Shown here piece after piece: positions 1 to 7,966 of a DNA stretch of 64,000 nucleotides. This DNA is from Nonomuraea soli (GTDB taxonomy: Bacteria > Actinomycetota > Actinomycetes > Streptosporangiales > Streptosporangiaceae): NCBI RefSeq assembly GCF_013761175.1, contig NZ_JACDUR010000001.1, positions 1,426,001-1,490,000 of the forward strand. The letters are read 5' to 3'. The translations under genes and the position numbers were made by a program. The notes under the pieces were generated by a model. That model searched no databases. It saw only the letters and a list, made by a program, of their open reading frames with translations, and was not told the DNA's origin. Every line of letters begins with the position of its first letter. The first letter of the stretch is position 1.

Positions 1-422
1 ACCACACGAGGGGGACCCGGTTCTCCACCTGTGCGACGTGGTGGATTCGCAAGGCGATCCTGCAAGGGCTGGAGCGGGCGAGGACCATCCGCATCCCTCC
101 GCACCCGGTGCGGGCGCCGTGGGCGTGCGTGACCCTCGACATGACCCTGGGCGAGGTGCTCGCCGATCCCGACGTCAAGAGCACCGAGCAGATCGTGGAG
201 AACCACCTGCTGCACGACTCGCTCCTCCCGGCGGTGGACACGCTGGCGCCCCGGCAGGCCCTGATCATGCGCATGCGGTTCGGCTTGGACGGGCACGCGC
301 CCCGCACACGACGTCAGGTCGCCACCGAGCTCGGGCTCACTCCGACGTGGGTCCGCTCCCTGGAGCAGGAGTCCCTGGCGTGGTTGCGGCGCCGTCCTGA
401 GGTGTATCAGCTGGCCGGTTGA
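1..422 (+). CDS. RNA polymerase sigma-70 factor, 5'-truncated, lacking region 3
   Basis: The reading frame is already open at the window edge (codons from base 3). It begins in sigma region 2.4 (FSTCATWWIRKAI, then RTIRIPPH), which reads the -10 element. Within about ten codons it passes to the end of region 3.2 (TLGEVLADPD) and then to a complete region 4 (LAPRQALIMRMRFGLDG and a helix-turn-helix around TPTWVRSLEQ) that contacts the -35 element. A normal group 1/2 sigma has about 70 residues of region 3 here, so this copy looks internally deleted without loss of frame. The 3' end overlaps the convergent SulP gene by 86 bp. The start lies outside the window. It is either a group-2 type sigma with an unusual architecture or a decaying paralogue. 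Confidence 0.75.
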   Translation, partial: HTRGTRFSTCATWWIRKAILQGLERARTIRIPPHPVRAPWACVTLDMTLGEVLADPDVKSTEQIVENHLLHDSLLPAVDTLAPRQALIMRMRFGLDGHAPRTRRQVATELGLTPTWVRSLEQESLAWLRRRPEVYQLAG

Positions 423-2010
423 GATAGGCGTCGACCGCGGTTGGCAGGGTCGGGAACAGCCGCTCCTCGCCGATCGAAGCCGTCAGGCCGTAGGCGTCGA
501 GCGCCGTCCGCAGATCCTGCTTGACCCTGGCCATGGCGAAGACGACCCCTTGCCGATCCAGCTCGGCCCGCAGCGACTCGAGCGCGTCGAGCGCGGTGAT
601 GTCGACCTCGACGTTGGCCTCGACGTTGAGGACGAACCACGACGTTCCGGGGGAGAGCGCGGCCAGCGCGCGGCGCCGGAAGTCCTGGGCGTTGGCGAAG
701 AAGAGCGGGGAGTCGTAACGGTAGACGACCAGGCCCGGAACGGTCTTGGCCGACGGGTAGTCGTCGATGTCGTGCATCCCGGCCAGCCCGGGGACGAGCC
801 CCTGGACGGCGTCGTGGGGGCGGGCGATGCGGTGGAGCATCTCGGCGACCGACAGCGCGACCGCGAGCAGGATGCCGTACAGGATGTCGAAGACCAGCAC
901 GCCGGCGGCGGCCGCCAGCGCGAGCAGCAGCTCGCTGCGGCGGAAGGAGGCCAGGCGGCGGAAGGCCGGCAGGTCGATGAGCCGGATCGCGGCGTACACG
1001 ACGATCGCGCCGAGCGCGGCCGTGGGGAAGTCGGCCAGCAGCGGCCCGGCGAACAGCAGCACCGCGACCACGCCCGCCAAGGCGACGAGTGAGTAGCGCT
1101 GGCTGCGGGCGCCCGCGGCGTCGGCCAGCGCGGTACGGCTACCGCTGCTGCTGACCGGGAAACCCTGCAGCACCCCGGCGCCCAGGTTGGCCGCGCCGAG
1201 CGCCAGCAGTTCCCGGTTGGCGTCGACCTCCTGGCGGTGCCTGGCGGCGAACGAGCGTGCGGTGAGCACGTTGTCGCTGTAGCCGACGAGCAGCAGGCCC
1301 AGTGCGGGCAGCAGCAGTGCGGGCAGGTCGCCTGGGGCGGGAAGCGCGGGCGTGGGCAGGCCGGAGGGAATCTGCCCGACCACCTTGATGCCGAGGTCAT
1401 CCAGGCCGAAGAGAGTGACGCAGGCGGTGGCCAGCAGGACGGCGAGCAGCGGGCCCGGCAGGCGCGGGAGTTTCCACTGGAGCAGGAAGAGGAAGGCCAG
1501 CACGGCGAAGGCCATCAGCAGTGTGGGCAGATGGAGTCCGGGAAGGTCACGCGCGAAGCCGATCAGGTCGTAGCCGTCCATCGGAACGCCGGTCAGCTTG
1601 CCCAGCTGGCCGAGGATCATGATGATCGCGACGCCGGTCAGATAGCCGACCAGGATCGGCCGTGACAGCAGGTCGGCGACGAAGCCGAGTCGCAGCAGCC
1701 AGGCCACCAGGCAGAGCAGGCCGGCGACGATCGCCAGCGCGGCGGACAGGACCGCGTAGCGGCCGGGATCGCCGGCCGCCAGGGGCGCGACCGCCACCGC
1801 GGTCATGAGCGCGGTGGTGGACTCGGGGCCGACCGACAACCGGCTCGAGGACCCGAGGAGGGCGTACAGGGCGAGCGGGGCGAGTGCCGCCCACAGGCCG
1901 GCGACCGGAGGCAGGCCCGCCACCGTGGCGTAGGCCATCACCTGGGGGACGAGGTAGGCCGCCACGGTCAGCCCGGCCAGGAGGTCGCCGCGGAGTGGGC
2001 CGGAGATCAT
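337..2010 (-). CDS. SulP family anion transporter with STAS domain
   Basis: This is a 557-residue inner-membrane protein. The N-terminal ~400 residues form the hydrophobic SulP core (LLAGLTVAAYLVPQVMAYA near the start and the conserved SVGPESTTALM segment). A cytoplasmic STAS domain follows at about residues 425-517 (VVYRYDSPLFFANA and DITALDALESL). SulP proteins move sulfate, bicarbonate or other anions; the substrate cannot be told from sequence. It starts 4 bp after the USP stop and is the last gene of a minus-strand operon DUF4389-USP-SulP. The C-terminal tail is rich in Thr, Pro and Gly and runs into the convergent sigma gene. Confidence 0.88.
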   Translation of the reverse strand: MISGPLRGDLLAGLTVAAYLVPQVMAYATVAGLPPVAGLWAALAPLALYALLGSSSRLSVGPESTTALMTAVAVAPLAAGDPGRYAVLSAALAIVAGLLCLVAWLLRLGFVADLLSRPILVGYLTGVAIIMILGQLGKLTGVPMDGYDLIGFARDLPGLHLPTLLMAFAVLAFLFLLQWKLPRLPGPLLAVLLATACVTLFGLDDLGIKVVGQIPSGLPTPALPAPGDLPALLLPALGLLLVGYSDNVLTARSFAARHRQEVDANRELLALGAANLGAGVLQGFPVSSSGSRTALADAAGARSQRYSLVALAGVVAVLLFAGPLLADFPTAALGAIVVYAAIRLIDLPAFRRLASFRRSELLLALAAAAGVLVFDILYGILLAVALSVAEMLHRIARPHDAVQGLVPGLAGMHDIDDYPSAKTVPGLVVYRYDSPLFFANAQDFRRRALAALSPGTSWFVLNVEANVEVDITALDALESLRAELDRQGVVFAMARVKQDLRTALDAYGLTASIGEERLFPTLPTAVDAYLNRPADTPQDGAATTPGTPAPGSGPTSE

Positions 2011-2014
2011 GCGC

Positions 2015-2866
2015 TCAGTGTCGCACCACCACGATCGGGCACCGGGCGTGGTGCGTCAGCGCGTGGGCCGTGGGCCCGGGGCTCAGCAGTCCGCCGCGTG
2101 CCCCCACGACTACGAGGCCCACGTCCGCCGAGACCCGCACCAGCGCGGCGCCGGCCGACGTGTGCCGTACGTCTTCGCGCACGGGCACGTCCGGATGCTT
2201 GTCGCGCCAACCTGCCAGCGACTCGGCGAGCAACCTGCCCTCCTCCTGGCCGACCTCCTCCGTGTCGTAGACGAGGGGTTGCATGTCGCCGGGCGTTCTG
2301 GTGGCCGGATGGGACCAGGCGTGCACGGCGCGCAGCCCGGCACCTCGCAGCTCCGCCTCGCGGAAGGCGAACTCGAGCACGGCCTCCTGCCCCGGCAGGC
2401 CCGTGACGCCGACGGCGACCTCGCCGCCGTGCCGGGGACGCTGCCCTCGGACGATGGCGACCGGGCAGGCGGCCCTGGCCGTCAGGTGCCGGCCCACGGA
2501 ACCGAGCAGCATGCCGGCGAAGCCGCCTCGTCCCCGGCTGCCCACCACGATGAGCGCCGCCTCGTCGGAGATGGCGGTCAGCGCGTCCTCGGCGCCGCCG
2601 TCGGTCAGCTCCGCGCTCATGTCGACGCCCGGTGCGCACTCACGGGCGCGCTGGACCGCCCGGTCGAGCATCATCCCGGTGGAGACGGCACGTTCGGCGT
2701 CCCAGCGGTGTGGTTGTCGCACCAGGGGCAGCCGCTCGTTCCAGCGCAGGGTGGCGTGGACGATCCGCAGGGGAGCGTCGCGCAGCGCCGCCTCGTAGGC
2801 GGCCCACGCGGTGGCGCGCATCGAGGAGGCGGAGCCGTCCACGCCGACGATCACGGCCGGGGTCAT
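2015..2866 (-). CDS. Universal stress protein, two UspA domains
   Basis: This is a 283-residue tandem UspA protein. Domain 1 opens with VIVGVDGS and carries the full ATP-binding signature G-x2-G-x9-G-S (GSRG...GS), so it probably binds ATP. The matching segment in domain 2 (GARGGLLSPGPTAHALT) lacks the final G-S and may not. The start ATG overlaps the stop of the upstream DUF4389 gene (ATGA). The architecture is that of Rv2623/Rv2005c-type proteins, which are DosR-regulated in Mycobacterium tuberculosis; that comparison is family knowledge. Confidence 0.9.
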   Translation of the reverse strand: MTPAVIVGVDGSASSMRATAWAAYEAALRDAPLRIVHATLRWNERLPLVRQPHRWDAERAVSTGMMLDRAVQRARECAPGVDMSAELTDGGAEDALTAISDEAALIVVGSRGRGGFAGMLLGSVGRHLTARAACPVAIVRGQRPRHGGEVAVGVTGLPGQEAVLEFAFREAELRGAGLRAVHAWSHPATRTPGDMQPLVYDTEEVGQEEGRLLAESLAGWRDKHPDVPVREDVRHTSAGAALVRVSADVGLVVVGARGGLLSPGPTAHALTHHARCPIVVVRH

Positions 2867-4194
2867 GGCGCGCTCACCGGGTGCTCCACGGTGACCAGCC
2901 GCAGACCCGCCACGATCAACCCGGCTCCGAGCAGCAGCAGGACGGCCGCGGCGGCGAGCGTTCCAGCTGTCAGGGCTCGCAAGGACGGCAGGGTCGCCGC
3001 GACCGCGACCGAGGCGTCGACTCCGGCGCCGCCGTCCTCGTTCATGATCACGAAGGCCCAGTCGCCGGGCTGGACGGTCCAGGTGAGCGTGCCGTCCGAC
3101 TGCGCGGCCCAGATCTGCTGGACGCCGGGCGGCGTCGGCGGCGGGCCTCCCGGCAGGACGCCCCGGGACGGCAACCGGTCGTGCGCCACGCCACGCAGGT
3201 ATTCGTCGAGATCGCGCTGCCGTGCGATGCCCACGAAGAGCGGCTGATCCACCGCGACGGCCCGCACTCGCACGGTGCCCACCAGATCGCGCAGGAACGC
3301 CGACCCGGGCCGGTCCACGACGAACTCCTCGCTGGTCAACGCGTAGCCTGAGGTGGTCACTGTCCTGACCGGGCTGCTGACGTATCCGTCGTCGCCGCGG
3401 GCCAGCGCCAGCCCCGCTCCGCCGACGGCGGTGGCCAGTGCGCCCAGGACGAGTACCGCGCCGATCGACAGGGCGGCGATGGACGAGCCGGTGTGCCGGA
3501 CGTGCCCGTCGTGCCCGTCGTGCGGTACTGGGGCGAACTCGCCTGGGCGGTCCTCTCCGCCCTGGTCGAGACGGAAGGGCGGGTAGGCGTCCGTCATGAG
3601 CGCCGCGTAGGCGGCGACCCGCAGGGCCCACCGGTTCATGCCGGTCACCAGGTCGAAGAGCCCGCGCGGATAGCGGCCGGTGAACAGCAGGGTGATCGCG
3701 GCGATGATCACCAGGATGCCGATGACGCCGCCCAGGTCGATGGTCCTGGCGACGCCGTTGTCCCACGAGACGAGGCTGCCGCTGGTGAACAGTGCCACGA
3801 TCACGTAGTGGGGGATCGCCAGCAGCCACCACTTGACCAGGACCAGCCCGCGCGACAGCTGTTCGGGAAAGGCGATGTCCAGGGTGGCAGGGTAGCCGGG
3901 CTCGGCCTGGAGCGAGAAGGGCGGGTAGCGGTCGGTGCCCAGCGCCCCGAAGCTGTAGTAGGTCACCCGCCAGCTCCACCGCAGCACGCCCAGGTTGAAC
4001 GCGAAGATCGAGCGCGGGTAGCGGCCGGTGAACAGGATGGCGAAGAAGGCGACCGCGGTCAGCACGACGAACGCCATCCACAGGAAGGCGAGCAGGAAGT
4101 AGTGCGGAAGGGCCAGGATCGGCTTGACGATCCACAGCCCGCGGCTCAGCGGCTCGTCGAGCCGGGCCGTGACGCGAACGGGATAGGTCTCCAT
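2863..4194 (-). CDS. DUF4389 domain membrane protein
   Basis: The 443-residue protein contains two DUF4389-type repeats. Each has a YPV/YPATL strand, a 'PHY' motif followed by a transmembrane helix (LPHYFLLAFLW, IPHYVIVALF) and a terminal 'FTGRYPR' motif. The first DUF4389 unit spans about residues 1-115 and the second about 100-230. A further transmembrane helix sits near residue 235, an exported-looking region follows, and a last hydrophobic helix lies near the C-terminus. The molecular function of the family is unknown. It is the first gene of the minus-strand operon, and its promoter region is shared with the divergent USP pseudogene and holds two DosR-like boxes. Confidence 0.82.
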   Translation of the reverse strand: METYPVRVTARLDEPLSRGLWIVKPILALPHYFLLAFLWMAFVVLTAVAFFAILFTGRYPRSIFAFNLGVLRWSWRVTYYSFGALGTDRYPPFSLQAEPGYPATLDIAFPEQLSRGLVLVKWWLLAIPHYVIVALFTSGSLVSWDNGVARTIDLGGVIGILVIIAAITLLFTGRYPRGLFDLVTGMNRWALRVAAYAALMTDAYPPFRLDQGGEDRPGEFAPVPHDGHDGHVRHTGSSIAALSIGAVLVLGALATAVGGAGLALARGDDGYVSSPVRTVTTSGYALTSEEFVVDRPGSAFLRDLVGTVRVRAVAVDQPLFVGIARQRDLDEYLRGVAHDRLPSRGVLPGGPPPTPPGVQQIWAAQSDGTLTWTVQPGDWAFVIMNEDGGAGVDASVAVAATLPSLRALTAGTLAAAAVLLLLGAGLIVAGLRLVTVEHPVSAP

Positions 4195-4229
4195 TCCACC
4201 AGCGCATCACTCGCCGCATCTCGTGACAG

Positions 4230-4264
4230 GGGCCGAAGGTCCTCATGACCAGGGACTTCGTCCT
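4230..4264. promoter_or_regulatory. Pair of DosR/DevR-like boxes
   Basis: GGGCCGAAGGTCCT (4230-4243) is followed by GGGACTTCGTCCT (4252-4264), with centres about 22 bp apart. They lie between the divergent DUF4389 and USP genes. Each resembles the inverted repeat GGGAC-N4-GTCCC; the second has a spacer one base shorter. The assignment rests on similarity to the published mycobacterial DosR box and on repetition of the motif across this island. Confidence 0.55.
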
Positions 4265-4316
4265 CATGTACGCCGGGTTGGAGCCCGCCACGCTGGGAGC
4301 GAGGGGAGTGGTGGCG

Positions 4317-5147
4317 ATGAACCCGGTGATTCTCGTCGGCGTGGACGGATCCGAGCCCTCGACAGCCGCCGTGGGCTGGGCGGCGGAGGACGCCAGGAAC
4401 CGTGGGCTAGGGGTGCGGCTCGTGCACGTGTGCGAGCAGACGGAGGTGTACGCGCAGCTGTGCGAGCTGGCGCTCAAGGCGGCGAAAGAGGAGGCCTGCC
4501 GCCTGGCGCCGGGCGTGTAGGTCGACACGGCGATGCTGAGCGGGCCCGTCATCGAGACGCTGATCTCCGAAGCGGGCGAGGCTGACTGTGTCGTTGTCGG
4601 CAGCCGCGGGCTGGGCGGATTCACCGGGCTGGTGCTCGGCTCGGTCAGCCTCGGCGTCGCCGGGCACGCGTCGGGTCCCGCTGTCGTCGTCCGGCGTCTG
4701 CCGCGAGTCGTCCACCGCGACGTGGTCGTCGGTTTCAACGGCGGCGAACCCTCCCGTCTCGCGCTGGACTTCGCCATCCGCCAGGCCCACGCCCGGCGGG
4801 CACGGCTGCGTGTCGTGTACGGCTGGCAGCCGCCGGCAGCCTCGCCCTACGCCACCGAGTTGGGCCACCTGCAGGCCGAGACGTTCCAGGACTACGCGGG
4901 CATGGTGCGCGAGCAGGTCGAGGAGCAGCGCGCGCGTCACCCCGACCTGATCATCGAGGAGAACCTCGTCTGCGAGCACCCCGTGTCGGCCATCGCCCGA
5001 GCTTCCAGCACGGCGGACCTGGTCGTGGTCGGAAGCCGGGGGCTGGGCGCCGTCGGCTCGGCCCTGCTGGGTTCGGTGAGCCACGGAGTCCTCCACCACG
5101 TGCACTGTCCCGTCGCCGTCGTCCGGCCGCGCAAGGAGGAACCATGA
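4317..5147 (+). pseudogene. Universal stress protein interrupted by an in-frame TAG
   Basis: One frame encodes a normal tandem UspA protein (MNPVILVGVDGSEPS at the N-terminus). Codon 68 (4518-4520) is TAG, inside domain 1 before the ATP-binding signature. Downstream of the stop the same frame continues without any shift through GSRG...GS of domain 1 and a complete domain 2 (GSRG...GS, CPVAVVR). One base change from CAG, GAG or TGG would explain it. An ATG 12 bp after the stop could restart translation and give a 204-residue product lacking the N-terminal strand. A GAGGGGAG Shine-Dalgarno precedes the start. The stop overlaps the CBS gene (ATGA). It may be a true pseudogene, a sequencing error, or read through. 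Confidence 0.75.
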
Positions 5148-5614
5148 ACATCGAGAAGCTGCCCGCATCGCGCGTCATGAGCCGGATCCTCGTGGCGATC
5201 AAGCCGGAGGAGTCCCCGCTCATGGCATGGGAGCTGATGCGGCGTGCCGAGGTGCACCACCTGCCGGTCGTCGATCAGGGCCGCTTCGTCGGCCTCCTGA
5301 CCCGTGAGGACCTGCTGGCATCCTGGTACGGCGGGCCGGACCTGCAGTCCCGGCGCACCGTGCGGGCTCTGCTCGGACGGCGCCGCACGCCGTGCACATC
5401 ACCGGACGAGGTCCTTGGCGAGGTGGCCGCACGCATGCTCGGTGCGGGATGTGACGCGCTGCCGGTCCTGGCCGGGGGCGGGCGCCTGGTCGGCCTGATC
5501 ACCACCACCGACGTGCTCGCCGCCGTCGCGGGGCGGCTGCCGGAGGAGTCAGGGGCGGGCGAGGTGCTGACGAGAATGTTCCACCTTGAGCCGGTGCTCC
5601 CCGGGCAGTCCTGA
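5144..5614 (+). CDS. CBS domain pair protein (hypoxic response protein 1-like)
   Basis: The 156-residue protein has two CBS domains: the first, residues ~8-65, has the HHLPVVDQGRFVGLLTREDLL pattern; the second, residues ~75-135, has CDALPVLAGGGRLVGLITTTD. CBS pairs bind adenine nucleotides and sense energy charge. The stand-alone two-CBS layout matches HRP1 (Rv2626c), a strongly DosR-induced protein in M. tuberculosis. It is translationally coupled to the USP gene upstream (ATGA). The last 66 bp overlap the convergent USP gene. Confidence 0.85.
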   Translation: MNIEKLPASRVMSRILVAIKPEESPLMAWELMRRAEVHHLPVVDQGRFVGLLTREDLLASWYGGPDLQSRRTVRALLGRRRTPCTSPDEVLGEVAARMLGAGCDALPVLAGGGRLVGLITTTDVLAAVAGRLPEESGAGEVLTRMFHLEPVLPGQS

Positions 5615-6376
5615 GACCACGGCGACCGGGCAGGTCGAACGGCGCAGCACACCGTGGCAGACCGAGCCGAGCACCGCCCTGGCGACCGCGCCGCGATGAC
5701 CCGGGCCCAGCACCACGAGGGCGGCGTCCTTGGCTGCGGTCAGCAGGACCTCGGCAGGGCCGCCGCAGGCGACGTTCCCGGTCACGGGCACGTCGGGCCA
5801 TGCGCGCCGCAGCGGCGCCAGCCTGTCGTGCGCCAGCCGGTAGGCCGCCCGCCGAGCCTTGTCGAGGTCGAACTCCAGCACGTGCGGCGGGACCTGCCAC
5901 GCGTGCACCGCGAGCAGGCGGGTCCCGCGGAGGGCGGCTTCGGCGAACGCGTGGGCCAGCGCCGCGTCGCTGTCGGCCGTCTCCGAGACTCCGACGACCA
6001 CCTCTCCGGCGACGGGCGGGGATGGACGGACGATGACCACGATGCCGGTCGCCTGGGCGGCGACGCCGAGGCTGACGGAGCCGAGCACCTCGCTGGCCAG
6101 CCGGCCCAGCCCCCGGTTGCCGAGCACCAGCTCGGCCGCGTTCCGCGCGCGGTCTCGCAGCACGGCGACTGCCGCCCCGTCGATCGCTTCTGTGGTCACC
6201 GCCAGATCCAGCCTGTTCGCTCGCGCGGCGTGCTCCGCCGCGGCGAGGGCTCGGGCGTCGGTTCCCACGTGCAGGATGTGCAGCGGCAGCCCCTTGCGGA
6301 CCGCGTCATCGGCAGCCCACTCGACGGCGGCCAGGGCCGATGCGGAGCCGTCGGTCGCGACAACGATGGTGTCCAT
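5549..6376 (-). CDS. Universal stress protein, two UspA domains
   Basis: This is a 275-residue tandem UspA protein starting MDTIVVATDGSASAL. Domain 1 has the ATP-loop signature GNRG-x9-GS. In domain 2 the equivalent loop reads GPGHRGAVARAVLGS, with His in place of the fourth-position Gly, so binding there is uncertain. A 28-residue basic, His-containing tail follows the last strand. It is transcribed toward the CBS gene with a 66-bp tail overlap, and divergently from the flavodoxin gene, with which it shares a 97-bp promoter region. Confidence 0.88.
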   Translation of the reverse strand: MDTIVVATDGSASALAAVEWAADDAVRKGLPLHILHVGTDARALAAAEHAARANRLDLAVTTEAIDGAAVAVLRDRARNAAELVLGNRGLGRLASEVLGSVSLGVAAQATGIVVIVRPSPPVAGEVVVGVSETADSDAALAHAFAEAALRGTRLLAVHAWQVPPHVLEFDLDKARRAAYRLAHDRLAPLRRAWPDVPVTGNVACGGPAEVLLTAAKDAALVVLGPGHRGAVARAVLGSVCHGVLRRSTCPVAVVSGLPGEHRLKVEHSRQHLARP

Positions 6377-6411
6377 AACGGCATCCTGCGACCCCGCCGG
6401 GCCGTGCAGTA

Positions 6412-6439
6412 GGGCTGAAAGTCACGACCGTTCGGCCCT
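6412..6439. promoter_or_regulatory. Degenerate DosR-like box(es)
   Basis: GGGCTGAAAGTCAC (6412-6425) keeps the central CTGAAAGTC but has weak outer positions. A second imperfect repeat, GACCGTTCGGCCCT (6426-6439), abuts it. Both lie between the divergent USP and flavodoxin starts. Weaker than the other boxes in the island. Confidence 0.35.
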
Positions 6440-6473
6440 GCCCGCATGGCGTGGCCCGGAACAGCATGGAGCC

Positions 6474-6965
6474 ATGCGTGCACTTGTGATCTACGAATCG
6501 ATGTTCGGCAACACCCGGCTGATCGCCGAGGCGGTCGCCGAGGGGCTCGGAGCGGACGCGGTGGAAGTGGGCGCGGCGCCCGACACGGTCACCATGGACG
6601 TCGACCTGCTGGTGGTCGGCGGGCCCACCCACGCGTTCGGCATGACGCGGCCCTCCACTCGCAAGTCCGCCGCCGACCAGGCCACCGGGGAACTGGTGTC
6701 GAAGGGGCGGGGACTGCGCGAATGGCTCTCGGGCGTCCGCATGGACGGTACCGTCGCGGCGGCCTTCGACACACGGGTGAGCAAGCCGCGGCTGCCGGGC
6801 TCCGCGGCGAAGGGGGCGGTCCGGCGCCTGCGCCGCCTCGGTGTGGCCCTGGCAGCCCCGCCCGAGAGCTTCTACGTGACCGGGACGACAGGGCCGCTCG
6901 TCGAGGGCGAACTGGAGCGTGCCCGTCAGTGGGGCGAGGCGCTGGCCAGGACCGTCAGCGTCTGA
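6474..6965 (+). CDS. Flavodoxin-like protein
   Basis: The 163-residue protein begins MRALVIYESMFGNTR, with the FMN phosphate-binding loop (YESMFGNT) of flavodoxins at residues 7-14. A second conserved segment, DLLVVGGPTHAFGMTRP (residues ~43-59), matches the flavin-binding 'GGPTH' loop of the flavodoxin_5/WrbA-like group. It probably carries FMN and acts as a low-potential electron carrier or quinone-type reductase in the cytoplasm. The partner is unknown. The 3' end overlaps the convergent acetate kinase gene by 40 bp. Confidence 0.82.
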   Translation: MRALVIYESMFGNTRLIAEAVAEGLGADAVEVGAAPDTVTMDVDLLVVGGPTHAFGMTRPSTRKSAADQATGELVSKGRGLREWLSGVRMDGTVAAAFDTRVSKPRLPGSAAKGAVRRLRRLGVALAAPPESFYVTGTTGPLVEGELERARQWGEALARTVSV

Positions 6966-7966
6966 CGGGCGATCTCGCCCTCCTCGTCCGCGGGCAGGAC
7001 CAGGACGGCCACCTCGGCGTGCTCAGGTGAGACGACCTGGTCGCCCGCCTCGTTGCGGGCGGGATCGACCATGATGCCCAGGCGTTCGAGCCCGGTGAGG
7101 GCACGGGCGCGGACCTCGGGGGAGTTCTCTCCCACGCCGCCGGTGAAGATGATCGCGTCCACGCTCCCGAGGAGCGCGTAGTAGGCGCCGACGTACTTGC
7201 GGATGCCACGGCAGTAGATCGCGAGCGCCTGTTCCGAGCGCACCTGCCGGAGGTCGGCCGTGCCGGCGAGAGCCTTCAGCCCCGAGTCGTGGGTGAGGGC
7301 TTCCTCGACCGCTCGGGTGTCCAGGCCGTGGACGCGGGCGAGGTAGCCGGGCAGGCCGGGATCGACGTCGCCGCAGCGGGTGCCCATGACCAGGCCCTCC
7401 AGCGGGGTCAGTCCCATGGAGGTGTCCACGCTGTGACCGTCACGGACGGCCGTCGCCGAGCAGCCGTTGCCGAGGTGCAGCACGATCAGGTTGCCCTCGT
7501 GGCCGAGCGCCGCCGCCTGCCGTACGGCTGATGCGCATGAGGTGCCGTGGAAGCCGTAGCGGCGCACACCCCACTCGCGCGGCACGGCGTAGGTGTAGGC
7601 CTCCGGGGGCAGGGTCTGGTGGAAGGCCGTGTCGAAGACCGCGATCTGAGGAACGCTGGGGAAGACCTCCTGACATTTCATGATTCCGTGAAGGTTGATC
7701 GGGTTGTGGAGGGGGGCCAGCGGCTCCAGCTCCTCGATGGCGGCAATCACGTCAGCGTCGACGAGCACCGGGTCGCGGAAACGGTCGCCGCCGTGCACCA
7801 CCCGATGCCCGATCGCCTCGGGCACCGGATGGTCCTGGACGAGGCGTGCGAGCAGATCGTCGAGCCCGTCCACGCCTTCCAGCCTTCCTGCCGCCAGCCG
7901 TACCTCACCCTCGATCAGCTGGTACTTCACGCTGGACGAGCCGGTGTTCAGGACGAGTACGGCCAT
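6926..7966 (-). CDS. ackA: Acetate kinase
   Basis: Converts acetyl phosphate and ADP to acetate and ATP (reversible). At 346 residues it is shorter than the ~400-residue E. coli enzyme but retains the family blocks: [11 protein letters not shown] at the N-terminus, [50 protein letters not shown] and [13 protein letters not shown]. Its start lies inside the last 19 bp of the phosphoketolase gene, so the two are translationally coupled. Phosphoketolase makes the acetyl phosphate that this enzyme turns into ATP. Confidence 0.95.
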   Translation of the reverse strand: MAVLVLNTGSSSVKYQLIEGEVRLAAGRLEGVDGLDDLLARLVQDHPVPEAIGHRVVHGGDRFRDPVLVDADVIAAIEELEPLAPLHNPINLHGIMKCQEVFPSVPQIAVFDTAFHQTLPPEAYTYAVPREWGVRRYGFHGTSCASAVRQAAALGHEGNLIVLHLGNGCSATAVRDGHSVDTSMGLTPLEGLVMGTRCGDVDPGLPGYLARVHGLDTRAVEEALTHDSGLKALAGTADLRQVRSEQALAIYCRGIRKYVGAYYALLGSVDAIIFTGGVGENSPEVRARALTGLERLGIMVDPARNEAGDQVVSPEHAEVAVLVLPADEEGEIARQTLTVLASASPH

